Shown here piece by piece: positions 1 through 12,087 of a stretch of DNA of 64,000 nt (position 1 is its first letter; each line of letters starts with the position of its first letter). A program made the translations under genes and the position numbers. The notes under the pieces were generated by a model that saw only the letters and a list, made by a program, of their open reading frames with translations, had not been told where the DNA came from and searched no databases. The DNA comes from Homalodisca vitripennis (Eukaryota; Arthropoda; Insecta; Hemiptera; Cicadellidae), in NCBI RefSeq assembly GCF_021130785.1, contig NC_060214.1:48979001-49043000 (forward strand), given 5' to 3'.

Positions 1-429
1 ATCAATGCCTTTTACATTATTTAAAGAACCCTAGCTAAAGTTGTCGTAACCGGCAACAGTAAATTATTAGAAATATAGTGATAGGAATATCAGTTATTCT
101 AGTTACAAAAAATGTGGTTGTGTTGTAAGCTGGAATATATTAGATTAGTTTTACATATATCTATTAAGGTAATTGTTAAAATTACTAAAAGGTTATTAAA
201 CCACTTACCGGAAAAAAATTGAAAGTTACGGGCTTGTTTATTACACGACTTCTTGGAATCTAGTCAGCAGAGGTAGGTACTTTTATTGGGGCCAAAATAA
301 AATGGTATTGAAAAGGTAAACTTATCAAACAGTATTATCTTTCGGATTATATTTTTTTAGGTTGACACGTTTAAAGCCGACCGTCACACTCACTTTAGTT
401 GTATTTCTACTGAATCGCTAAGTTTGTGT
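1..429. other. AT-rich non-coding DNA
   Basis: No coding similarity, RNA gene or clear repeat was recognised. Short open frames here have no recognisable motif. Confidence 0.5.
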
Positions 430-1600
430 TTGAGTTGCTCAGCGCTATTTTCTTGAATGGCTGGACCAATTTGGTTAAATGTTTTGTTGAAATATTCGAT
501 GACATCCTACCAAGGAAGGTTTATAATGGGAGAAAAATACACAAAGTTTCTCAGAATATTTCCGAATTCGGGAAAATAATAAAACGTTTCAGATACGTAA
601 TCCAAAATGAACAATTAAGACCGGTCGGCACTTTAAGTTTAAAGCTCATCACAGAGTCATACATATTTGTTTGAATATAAATTTTTAAAATATTAGAAAG
701 GTGTTGCTTAATCATAAGTGTAATGCACATAGCAAAGACGGAGTTACTATTAATTGTTAATTTATTTTGTATCAGTTATAAATGAACCATCTAATGCATT
801 GGAACTACTATTTAAAAGCTTTTATAACTGCCACCATAATAAAAAAAAAAACTTTGAATGTTTGCACGTAAGGTACTCGAAACAGGTTTGCTCCCTTGAC
901 ATTGTGTTTGCACTTTACTGTAGCTTATGGAGTATCAAAGGGGTGCACACTCTTCCCCTTAAACCGGAAGCACAACACACGCAACGAAGTGGATTAGTTT
1001 TAATTTATGTAATATTTTTATTTTAAGTTGTATCTACAATCCCAAAATTGTATTTATTTTCTTGATCAGTGCAGTAATATAAACTCAACTGTGGATACGT
1101 AAATAAATAAGATTGAAAGTGAATTTCAACGGCCGAAACTGACAGATTTGACCACAATAACTATTTAATCGTACTATATATATTTTCTTCAATGGGAGAG
1201 AAAGGGACACTCTCCCTAAGATATTTCAAGTATAGCACTTGAAATATCTTAGACAGAATATAGACAACAACAGCTGGTAGTTGACACTTTTTAACCCAAG
1301 CAGATCTTGAAAATCAACATATTTAATTTCCTGTTCGGGCAACATGAACTGCAGGACCATATATATATAAGGCCGACGGTTAATTTAAACTACCGAAAGT
1401 GACTTTTTTACCGCAGTAAATTTTCAGTCCTACGTACGTATACCATCGGGTATAAAAAGAAAACTTTATAGAAGTGAGTTTTTATTGAACTTCAAATGTC
1501 TTAAGACAGAAAGTTAATTACAAAGACCGAAGTTGACACTTTTGGAACAAATTTGAATTAATTTAGAGAATCTATTTAAAAAATAAGATCCTTAAAGTAA
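430..1600. repeat. dispersed repeat family B, copy 1
   Basis: This stretch aligns by eye with 42950-44345. Shared landmarks in the same order include a run reading aaccatctaatgc (about 785 here, 43550 there), gaaactggttt-like text, an agcagaacacaagcaacgga-like segment, and ataaactcaactgtgg-like text. Its 3' half (about 1130-1600) is a degenerate tandem array of roughly 120-130 bp. The recurring core is gaaagttgacacttttgacc with variation, at about 1142, 1275, 1395 and 1527. No protein-coding potential is evident. It could be a non-autonomous element or an old unclassified repeat. Confidence 0.6.
1216..1252. repeat. perfect 16-bp hairpin
   Basis: The left arm 1216-1231 (ctaagatatttcaagt) is the exact reverse complement of 1237-1252, with a 5-nt loop. 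A second 7-bp inverted pair (gggagag/ctctccc) lies just upstream. It falls inside dispersed repeat B. The corresponding part of copy 2 (about 44215) keeps only one arm. Confidence 0.85.
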
Positions 1601-3084
1601 CTAGGTACTTATTACCCAAGTAAATGGTGGGGAGGGGTGTGAGGTAGGCAGTAGATTCTCAATTTTGTTAAATATGTAATTTTAAAATGACATAAAAGTA
1701 AAATATATAAACAATTACTATTTTGTTTTCATAGCAATCATATTACTAAATGTTATACACACGACAAACAAATTTTCCTTGTATAAAATCATTAAGAAAA
1801 GGATTAGTAATAGTAATATTAGTATTTTATTGAATTAACGTTTAGATCCTTATCCTAAACGTTGTGTCCTAAATATATACTTAATATATTTAGAAAAAAA
1901 CTGTTCCGCCATAAATTTAAATCGTCATTTAAAATCCGCACAGTTAAACATAGTAATATGACTATATGTTCTGCAAAACATTTGTATTGTTCTGCGAATA
2001 ATATTTCCAATAAAATTGACCAAGTTTCCTTATGCTTATTGTGTTTTTATTTTATTAGATCTTAACCTTTTTGCGAAAGAATAGGGTGTATGAAAACAGT
2101 AAAACAATGAAACATAATTATTGACAGCTGAATAAATAAGGTATCAAGTGTTAACTGAATCGTGATCATACACCTACTCTAATAACTAAAGCAGAATGAA
2201 ACAAATCCAGCGAGGAAGAAAAGTTCGTGATGCCACTGGACTGTAGAAGTAAACAGACATATCATATTTACACTTCGCCCTCTTACAATCGACAAGACTG
2301 CTAACCACTTTTAGCCATCCCTGCAACATATTAACTGTTTAATTATTCATTCAGTCGTCTGTTCTTGCACTAAAGATAAATATTTTTCGATATTGTTCAG
2401 GATAAGAGTACGCCACACCACGTGTCATAACAAGTTTCATTGAGGTTGCATGTAGAATTCAAAGTCTATACAAAGATTTTGTCAGCCCATTGTGTGATCA
2501 AATTGATAGACTTGCACAATCACAAAACTAATTCTTATTTTCGTAGGCAATTCTATCCTAAAAATAATATTTAGGCTACATTTCACATATTAAAATGTCA
2601 TTTGATTTTATTCAGTTTAGGAAATTTGCTTGTTCTCCAATTTATTTATTGCCACCCTAGTTACCCATAAGACCAAAACTACTTCTGAGTGATGTAAAAT
2701 ATAATCAAACTCGATTTTCATTTTATATAAATGATGCTTCATGAAACATTTATAGTCTATTAGGTTAGTTCGTTCTCGAGGTGTGGTGCCGACAGACAAG
2801 GCAGACAGAAATGAATTTTTCAGCTCACGGGTGATAATCTTTGTTACCGCTCAGCCAATTACGTGCAATTTTACAGGATTAATTGCTAAATCTGTTGCTA
2901 TTTCGTTACTACAATTTAATTGTGATTATTATATTTGTGCGTTATCTGACGTTCTTATAATTTTTTTTTATAGTTTGTTTTTATAATTTTGTACAGATAA
3001 TATGGCACTGACAGTGGATATTTAATAAAAAAAAATGGTAAATAAACTAGATATAGAGAGAGGATGTCATAGTAATACTAAAAA
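1601..3084. other. AT-rich non-coding DNA
   Basis: No gene, RNA or repeat was recognised with confidence. Open frames of 60-67 codons show no motif and are expected by chance. Confidence 0.5.
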
Positions 3085-3215
3085 AGATGATAGTAAGATA
3101 ACCGAACGTTGTTGCCCCTGGGAAGGATTATCGCTGAGCATTCTTGTCCTTACAGGCTGCCAGTCGACTATTTGTGGTAGGCTTCTTAACCCTACCTTTG
3201 CTTTGTAAAATAACA
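3085..3215 (+). mobile_element. decayed 5S-rRNA-derived SINE
   Basis: This is a diverged, internally deleted relative of the SINE at 43090-43346. Shared blocks in order are a gataacc/gataact segment, the region matching the 5S box C (atcgctgagc), a well-kept tgtccttaca block, gc(t/g)gcc, and the 3' part gggcttcttagccctaac...gtaaaataa in altered form. The first promoter box is badly eroded. No target-site duplication or tail remains. It is inert and clearly older than the 43-kb copy. Confidence 0.65.
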
Positions 3216-3785
3216 TAACCCTTTATAAATCCTAAATCTGGAGTATATTTATTTAGCTAGAACATTTTAGTTTCCAAAATGAAGATGCAAGGGAGTTTGA
3301 AATATCATAATTCGATGATAGCGGTTTTGCTCGACTTTATTAATCTAACTGTTATTTTTTATTTGAAAGATCTCATAAGACTTGCGCAACCTAGTTATAG
3401 GTTTACACAGTAGGTGGGGTTGGGATTAATATGAAATATGTATAACTAATGAGAAGGTACACTGAATTTTGCTATTTTCCTCAAAGGTGCAAGAGGGACT
3501 TCACGAAAGCACTTTCCACGAGACAGTTTCAGATCGAACCTGAACCTAATTATATTTCCAGGAACTTCATTGAACCAGCTTCCTCGAATCAATTTATACC
3601 AATCATCAATTTATACATACTGAACGGTTTATCTCAGGCCGAAATTTATAAAGTGATTTGTTTTGCATTTATTTTGAGGTTGATTTGGTTCTAATGTTGC
3701 AGGCGGCCGTTCAGCCAAACAAGATCAAAAACGTTTGCATTTCTAAAGATTATTTTAAAGTGTCTTTGAAAACGAGAATCGTGTC
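3216..3785. other. AT-rich non-coding DNA
   Basis: Nothing recognised. An 81-codon open frame on the plus strand (3449-3694) has no recognisable domain. Confidence 0.45.
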
Positions 3786-4215
3786 ATTCGCAATCTGCAC
3801 GAGTTTCCAGAGTCCACTTGATTTCAATATTCCCTAAAAAGCAAAAGTGGCTAAGAATTGATCTATGAAGGACACCATATCTCAGTTGAAAGATTAGGGG
3901 CAAGTTATTGGCTATTTGGACTTCATGAGTTCTACTCTCCATGTAGCCATGGTAGTGGACTATAATATTCCAGTTGTTGGAGCAAAATGTGGTAGTCAAC
4001 ACAATTAAACGCTTTAGAGAGGCAAAGAAAAACGCATGAAGTTTGCTTTCTTCTCTCTATGGTCTTTAAAATCTTGTCAGCAAGACTCATTACTAATTCT
4101 ATTGTTCACTTTCCTTGTATGAAAAAATATTGGTCACTTAACAGTATATTGCCGCGTTGCTATTGCGTTGATAGCAATTGCGAAATTGCCGCTACTTCTT
4201 TAATGAACAAGGATC
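3786..4215 (-). pseudogene. decayed non-LTR reverse transcriptase fragment
   Basis: Read on the minus strand, the region shows successive reverse transcriptase landmarks of the jockey/CR1-like type. A segment resembling LLSDQYFFIQG, where the family has an LLxxQyGF-type motif, lies at about 4111-4145. It is followed by a diverged LSKAFNCVDYHILLQQLEYY (about 3964-4034), where the first catalytic aspartate block FLDLSKAFDxVDH normally sits. Then YGVLHRSIL...FLGNI (about 3826-3880) takes the place of YGVPQGSILGP...IND. In-frame stops and at least one frameshift separate the blocks, and the catalytic YADD block was not found. Endonuclease and ends are missing. This is a dead fragment. Confidence 0.7.
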
Positions 4216-7200
4216 GTTGGTTTAAAAAAATTGAATTACCTTAGTTAATTTAGATTTGAAGGAAAGATTCAGTCAACGAACGAGGAGTTACAACTTTTGT
4301 CAGCGGGAAAATGCATTTAGCAACTCTTCAGACAGACGCGGATTCCAAGTTCCAGGAATCAATCTTAATCATATTCCGATTTCAGACGCTGAACTATGTG
4401 GAATGTGAATTAGAACTTAACTAAATTCACATAGATTAAATATTTTCCACCTGAGCTATTCAATTTATGAATGGTAAACGTTTGTATGGGCGTTCTATTG
4501 AACAAATGTTCACCTTCAACTGTTTTGCAGCCCCTTTTGTGTCAATGTGTAGAAACCCCACGGCATAAATAATTTCATAAACATTTTTAAATTCTAAATT
4601 AGAAATACGCAATAACCCAGTATATTTTTTTAATTTCTTTTACGTAAAGAAGATGGCGGAGTCGGGTTTAAGCTTGAATTTTAGACCGTACAGCAGTACT
4701 AAATACTGGGCTATATATTTACCCATGAGTATTTTTTAACGTTTTCTTAACAAAAAGAGAGAAGCTTTGAGACAAAATAATTCACCAGTAATTTTAGAGA
4801 CGGAAGTCTCCAAGAGGTCTACAATCTACTTATCAGAGGAAAGAAAGATTAAATGGATAGATACACAAACACACAATCACGCACTTTAACACATTGGTAT
4901 AGTTATAAAACACTAAATTCGATGACATTATAAGTTACTTAAATTAATATATAATACAGTTGTTACAGTGTGCAAGAAAGACACAATAGATACTTCTGTA
5001 CACTAATGAATGACAAAGGTATGAATAAGTGTAACTTAGACATCTGGAAGTGGATTTCTCAGGTGCTTCTATGAAAGTTGATATAGCAAAATGGTTGTTT
5101 TGTACCTCTGAAAGAGGAAATATTTAACTTTGATAATTTAATTTTATACTGTACACTCATTGCTAATTAAAAGCATAGTGTAACGCAGTTGTAATTAACC
5201 TGAATTCAGTTTTTATTTCATGAGTTAGTTTTTAATTGAAAATTTTAAAGAAAATTATTTGTTTAGGTCGCTCCAGCAGAGGCTCAGAACGCGCGTGCAT
5301 TTGTTGTTTGAATAAAAACTACAGAATAAAATTAGCGCAGGTTTAAAACCTATTGCCGTAGGTAAAATATCATCGAACTTTTACTATATCGACACTCACC
5401 CTTTTTCTATTTGGTGAAATCTTTGCACACGCAATGGCACATAGGGGGGGGGCAGAATAAAGCTTAGCAGAAGATCGTCGTTTCGTTAAACATAGAAAAC
5501 CCCTTGAAAGTCTCCCAGGAGGATTCATTTGTGGCTGATTTACACCTTGCAGTTGAACCCACACTGCACAGAAAAAACCGACTTGTCTCTTAAATCTGGG
5601 CGAACTTATTTATGTTTAGGTGCGGCACATCATTAAACGATAATTTAGGGATTCTGGGGTGAAAAAGGTAATTAAATAGGTCTAGTCTACTGCGGGAGAT
5701 GATTTTTGGAGTTGGTGGGATTCGTTCCCTAAGAGACAAAGGTTATTGCTAGCCTAGGCATAAGGGTGTGCCACCCTCTGCCTGCTTTGACTTGAGAAGC
5801 TGGTTCGATCTGGCTTACACTTTTTCCGAGGGAACATGACTTGACATTAGTGCCCTAAATTCTTCCTCATTGACCTCGACAGGAGGCGGCCCCTAACACC
5901 AATCCTATCCATTCATAATATCTTGTCACTTTGGAAGTAGCGCAAAGGTCCTTATAGGTCCTAAGATAATAATAAAAAAAACCCCTTTCAAAGAGATAGA
6001 ATAACCATTTTTAAACACTTATTGCTCATAGCTTAACTAGAAATTAAAATAATATTTTTTATCGTTGTACCAGTGTGGTCCTTTTCCTGTTTTCTGGTTG
6101 TTAGAACAGTCTATACTATAGGGTTCGGTACTGACATTGGGAAAATATTATAGGTTTCAAAATGTGGTTTATCGTGATGAATAATAAATTACATAAGATT
6201 ATTAGCAGCTTCTCTTATACTGTAGTAAAATATTCTGGTGTCAAAAAGGGCTTATATATTAATCGTCTATTTGGAGTGTTTAAGAATACTACCAGTCACT
6301 TCGTCGTTTCTCAGTCACTGCATAACCATTTGAACTATTTATCTGGTTGTTCAGTATCAATTTATAAATTATTTGTTATATATGTTTCTACAGTTGCATT
6401 AAAGCGAGTGCGAGACACCAAAGTTAATTTTCCGTTATTTATTTTGGTCTTGAAATGTTATTGCGCATTATATGTATATCTTAGTTAAAATGGATATAGA
6501 CCCATGTGTATAAGGATATAGGTTTCATCGATTTTTTTTCAATTTGAGACCGCGTTAATGTTTAAAAAATATTGGATTCGTAGTAGATGTTCTCGTGCAG
6601 TAATAACGTTTCAAAAATATTCATAGCAAATTTTAACACGAAATAAAGCGAAGCATTAAAAAATCTATATTTACGCTAATTAAAATCAGATTGACTCACA
6701 AATAATTATCAGATGACGCTTAGAAAATGCGTAAACTAATTTTAGCCCGTTTTCAACTATTTTTTAATTTGCCTTCCATTTGAAATTGAGATTGTCTTCG
6801 AATTTCTAGTCCCAGAGGTTTAGTTGATGTAATCCTATTCATTAGATTAGATGATCCATTAGACTATGCGTAAAACGTATATTTTTAACTTTAATGTTTT
6901 GTAATCAACCACTTTAAAACTTCTTAGCTGTAACCAAAATGAAACAACCTAATTTCCGGTTACTTGAACAAGTATGTTAAAGATACAAAAAAGCAAATCT
7001 TTTACCAAAAAAGATACCAAAAAGTCGATGAGCTAAGTCTTTATTGTGGCCTCTATTTTATGCTATGTTGGCCCATTCACTTATTTTGCGTCCTGCTTAA
7101 AACTGTCCGGTCACTTTATAGAGCACCTTCCAAATTTACTATTACAAGTATGAAAAGTTTTAGACATATGAAATAAAATGGAACATTTTACAGAATGCCA

Positions 7201-9479
7201 ATATTTTCAGTAAGCTCCTCCTAATATCTTTTATATAGGATGTTGGAGTTATAAGGGGTAAGTGACAAAAACGATCTTACAATATATTTCAACTGTGAGA
7301 TTTGAAAGTATATACAATTATTTTCCTTTTCATTGAATTTAGTGATGTCAACTTTGTTTCAGAATATTCTTTAAAAAGGCGTATTTTAGTTAAAGTATTG
7401 TGCTAAGATCTTGAATGTAGTTTTAGAGCTTGAGCCACACGAATAAGGATCCTCAAATCACTAATGGTGTAATTTACAAGAGGGTAAGAACTTCTTAAAT
7501 ATTTTAACTCACAGCTTGGTTTTTCTTAAAAAAATAATTTGGGGAAAATCATCTGAAAGTATATTTTGGTTGATCTCAGTCCTCTAATTTAAGTCTCTTA
7601 AATTTAGGGTTTATATCTAATATTTTATATTATTAATAATATTATAGCCAAGGAACTTTCCATTTACACAATTTTGCTATAAAAATTATGTACTCGCCAG
7701 GAAAATATAAGAAACTACACTTGAGATGTGTAAAACGTGAAATACAGATAAAAAATAAATCAAATAATAAGTCCGATGAATAAAATATAAAACATTTCGC
7801 AGTATATCCGTTGTGAAAAAATATGTTTTTGGTGACGTAGGTCTCAAAAGAGTTCACATAATCTAGTATTACAAACATTATTACACGTTTTTAACAATGA
7901 TCTGACTGTAATCTTTTTTATGATTACACTGCTTAGTATATGTCGAAAAAACTTCCTGGACAACATAATAGTGGTTTCTAAATACCACAAACTCAAATAA
8001 ATCGTTAATATGGACGCACTTTTGAGCGCTGTAATGTTTAAACAGGGATTGACTTCTAATGACTAACATATCAAATCAATTATAACAACGCATCTAGGAG
8101 TTAGTGGCAATGTTAATATATTATAGTATCTGTATTAAAATCAACGCATCCTGTGCCGAAGAAAACAATTTACGTGTATAACAACAAAGTCCTTATATTC
8201 TTAGTAGACTAACGTTCTTTTCGTGTTGTTAATGAGGAAGATGTATTAATAATTACTATGGCAGTAATAACACAGATATAAAATGATCATAATCAAAGCC
8301 GGGAGAGATAGGATAAAGCAAAGTAGTATTTTTTCATACCATCTCTGTAAAATTTAATGGCAATGGTAGAAGCGCTGCACTATACGGTATGTGAGGATTG
8401 AGCAAATAACATTATATTAATTTCTGACGGAGAATTCTTTTGTCTTGTTGGGAATGTTACACTTAGACTCAGTTTATTGCAAAGGAAGCAAGTTTGTCTA
8501 AAATGTGAATTTATCTGACGTCACGACTGATACATGTTGTCATGGATACACACATGCCCGTATTTAGTAATTTTGTGCCCCTGTCATATAAGTTCTTCCT
8601 CCCGCCACGCCACCAATACTACCCATCCCTCCCCATAATTCACAAGCCAGCCCCGTACAATAAAATGTCCATAAATTTATAACTCGAGGATAAGGAACCA
8701 AACTCGTCAATTACTTCATAAAAAATAGACTGTTTTTCATGATTGATTCTATACAACCCACTGCCGCACAAACACATGTAAGTATCTAAAATGGCTTTTT
8801 GGCAAGCAATTCAAGTTAAACCTGAATTTCTGGTCCAAAGGCCTTACGAAAAATAGTCAAATATATTAAAATAACAGTTATTAAGGCCTCTTCTTGAAAT
8901 CCTAAGCCACAATTATTGCCGCCCTCAGAAATTTAGTCGTTTAATCGTTTTAAGTACCAGGCACCGTCCTTGGTATATAATAAAATCTTCAATGAAACTC
9001 GTGTAAAAAATAAAACTTTTTGTTAGTGGTTTACAAAATTAAATGGCCAAAATAATTAATTTAAGAGCTTCATAACGTGACCAGTGCCGAAATATACTGT
9101 CGGTTATCATATATTACACGTTTGACTGTATTTTATAAAAATTTGGCCTTATTCAGTACTAAAGTTCCAGAAATACTCATTTTAAATTTTGTTATTTGGT
9201 TGAAAGCCTCTAAAAACCGGTTACAATGTATTGTAGAAACATTTTTGTCAATGATTTTGTTTATATTTAATCACAAAAATTGTGCTAAATTTTCATGTAA
9301 CCACCGTTTTTATAGCTTACTAGTAGGGTAGTTGTTAATGTACAAGCTCGGGCACGGAATAGCACGTGCTTATATCAGGTCCTAAAACCAAAAATAGGAA
9401 AGGTCTATAAAAGGACAATTGTTGTATGTCTTAACCAGAGACATGGCGGTGCTGGTTATCAAAATTGATGAACGTTAAA
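4216..9479. other. long AT-rich non-coding stretch
   Basis: No gene was recognised in about 5.2 kb. The longest open frame (6162-6488, 108 codons) is hydrophobic and low-complexity, without a family resemblance. A GC-richer patch near 5650-5920 is listed separately. Confidence 0.45.
5650..5920. other. GC-richer patch, possible old repeat
   Basis: Base composition is clearly higher in G+C than the surroundings. It contains a ctggttcgatctgg segment resembling a pol III B box near 5801, but no A box or tail could be paired with it. It may be an old SINE or other repeat. The identity is unknown. Confidence 0.2.
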
Positions 9480-10340
9480 TTCCGTTATTGATGATTGTAG
9501 CTTAACAAACATCTGTTGTTCATCAACGTCAACGGTTTGATAATCAATGATGATTACGGCTGCTATTAGCAAATGCCACGTATAAACACAAATGGTTGCT
9601 ACAATAACAAACCTTCTGTGCTTTTGCAGTAGATTATGTTACGAAGGAGATTATTCGTAATGTAATAAACAAAGTAATATAAAATGTGCAACTATGTAAG
9701 AGGATTAGAAATATAGTTTTGAAATTTAATTACCTTCAAACAATGAAGTACTGGTAGCAATGTTTCATTTGTGAAGTTGTCTGATGACAGACCAAGCAGT
9801 AATAAAATTAATAATGGAAAATTTTTCATTCTTTTACCAGTGCTTTATTTTAACTTTTTCAAATGCTCCAAAGTTCTTCATCTTCAAAAAACTTGTTTCC
9901 CTTTTAGATATAAAGAATAATTTCTTCGGCCTGACTTGTCAATTGAAATCAAATTTTAATAACGCTGTCACCTTTTCCATGATTGTTCTCAGGTTAACAT
10001 GTTAAAAAGTAAAATTTAATTAAAATGACTGTTTTAGTATTAAAATATGGAATGTTAAAATATAGTTCTAATGAATATTCAATTTAAATTGCTTTAGTTT
10101 CTTCTGAATAACGTTATTGTTTTGTTTCATTATATTTAAACTGTATCTGCACTTATAAAATTAATTATTTTGATGATTTTTGTAAGTGCACTTACATATT
10201 TGACGAATTTTTATTCAAAATGATGATCATTTTGAAAACCATAAATAATGTTATGATTATGTATTGCTGGACTGAAATAATTTTAATATCTGCAATTCAA
10301 AATTGCGATGGTTTACGCACTTCTCTTAATCAGTTGACAA
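9480..10340. repeat. dispersed repeat family A, copy 1
   Basis: It aligns by eye with 19560-20280 in the same orientation. Shared landmarks in order include the tgattacggctgctatta-like segment, taagaggattagaaa-like text followed by ttcaatttaattaccttcaaac, ttaataacgctgtcacc...tccatgatt...ctcaggttaacat, attattttgat...taagtgcac, and attcaaaatga. The match extends over about 700-800 bp with many substitutions and indels. No coding region is seen, and the type of element is unknown. Confidence 0.65.
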
Positions 10341-10739
10341 ATTTACACATGTATAAAGTCTTTAAGATTCTAAATTTGGCATTGTTTGATTTTTGGTCAA
10401 TTCCGTTCAAAATAAAATCATCGAAACCCCGTACTTGGGCAGCCTAGATTATACTAATGAGAATCATATTACAGATCGTTATACGGTATGATTTTGATTT
10501 GTTCAATGAAATTGTTTTTAAATGTGATTGCATAGTTTATTTTCCTCTAATAAATCTCATCTGCCAGTGATAAATTCAGACACGCTTATTTAACGATTTT
10601 ATACGCTTGCACGCATAAGCCCATGACTCTGACTGCGAAACTGTCTGAGAAATGTAGAAAATTTTTGAGGTGATGGAAATTGTGCTGCAAGAAGAATTCA
10701 ATAATTTAGAGGTTCAGGAATTGTTAGTCTCGATCACAT
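10341..10739. other. AT-rich non-coding DNA
   Basis: Nothing recognised. It separates dispersed repeats A and C. Confidence 0.4.
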
Positions 10740-11065
10740 TAAGGGCAAACTATTAAATCCAATTATCCCACATCGCTACCTATACACGTGTGGTATCAGA
10801 ATACAGAACTTATTTGTCGTTCTCAATTGCTGGATTTAAACTACTCAACTGAGACAAATCTCGTCCTCCTGATAACAACACAAAATCCATAATAACCTCA
10901 ACTACCTAACCTAATAAAACTGTTGTTACTTTTCTACATTAACTTTACTCGACGAGCGTGACATCCGATAAGATCAAAGAGGGATATGTTAACTCCCAGA
11001 ATCGTTTGTTATACGTGATATTCACGGGAAGTAACTTGAGTAGCATGCTTAAAAAAGTAGTTTGA
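10740..11065 (-). repeat. dispersed repeat family C, copy 1
   Basis: The reverse complement of this segment aligns with 21596-22200. Landmarks include gatgtcacgctcgtcgagta (gatgtctcacgctcgtggagta in copy 2), aaagtaacaa, a tgttgttatca segment, and cacacgtgtataggt near its left end, which in copy 2 lies about 290 bp further away. Copy 2 therefore carries an extra insert, or this copy a deletion. No coding potential was seen. Confidence 0.65.
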
Positions 11066-12087
11066 ACTATATCGCAAGGTTTTCATTATGCGAATGCCCG
11101 AAGAATATTAATCAAGGACCTGTGTTAGAAATTAGGTGTTATAGAAATGATGGTAGAGAGTGTTATGGGAGGGATTGAGATGCATTTATGTACGATGCGT
11201 TAAGGTTTTGCCAGCTTTCCAGGTCTTCACCTTACTGTAAAAACCACTTCTAGCTTTTTAACATTACCTGTGATATGTGTTTCACAATGTTTTTGACTAG
11301 GTCTTTGTTATTCTTCTTTCTGTATTTCGCATACGCTGAAGAATGGCAATGGGCTGAATCTGGTGTTACTAATACTTTACGTCCAAGCCTACTTGATAAG
11401 GCAGCAAATCCCACTGTAGCCCCAACAGTCCTGGCACGCGACTGAGCTATAGTTATTCATACTAAAATTTTTTTACAATATACAAAAATGCCAGAGAGTA
11501 AATTTGAAAAAAGTAATTTAAATTTTGCAAGGTTTTTCCTAATTTAATTTCTCCAAATCTTGCACTATACTTATAAAGACTCGTTGTTCCTGTTAGTAAT
11601 CATGTAATTGAACTAGAACATTTGTTACATAATATCGTTTCATTAGAAGAATTTCCAGAAGTATGTCGTCGTTGAGCAACAAAGGAACATGTTTTGTGTA
11701 CGTTGTATTTCTTGAGGCAGTCAAAGAATAAGAAAGTATGAGCTTGCTTGGGAGTGGTAAAAAACGCATCTTCATATATATTTCAGAGCCTAAAATCTAT
11801 CTGCAACCTTACACTAGGAATTATAATATCAAGTCCATTTATTATTTAAACAATAAAGCGATTTTCACTTGTATAATAAGCATAGAGTTTAAAAAACTTG
11901 ATGCCACAAACGATAACTCAAAAATATGTGTATTTAAAGCGTAAAGGTTCCTCAATAACACAGTCTTGTATTATATTAGTTTTGCTATTTAAACCCTCGA
12001 CTGGACATAAAGGTGGTTGCCTAAGGCTTTTGAATCGTTGTTATATTACTGATATATAAAAATACAAAAGTAAATAATAAAAAATGA
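11066..12087. other. AT-rich non-coding DNA
   Basis: Nothing recognised. Two short overlapping open frames (60 and 68 codons) lack any motif. Confidence 0.45.

Noticed and set aside
6162..6488. 108-codon open frame
   Set aside because: No motif, no start context or exon signals recognised; composition as expected for AT-rich random sequence.
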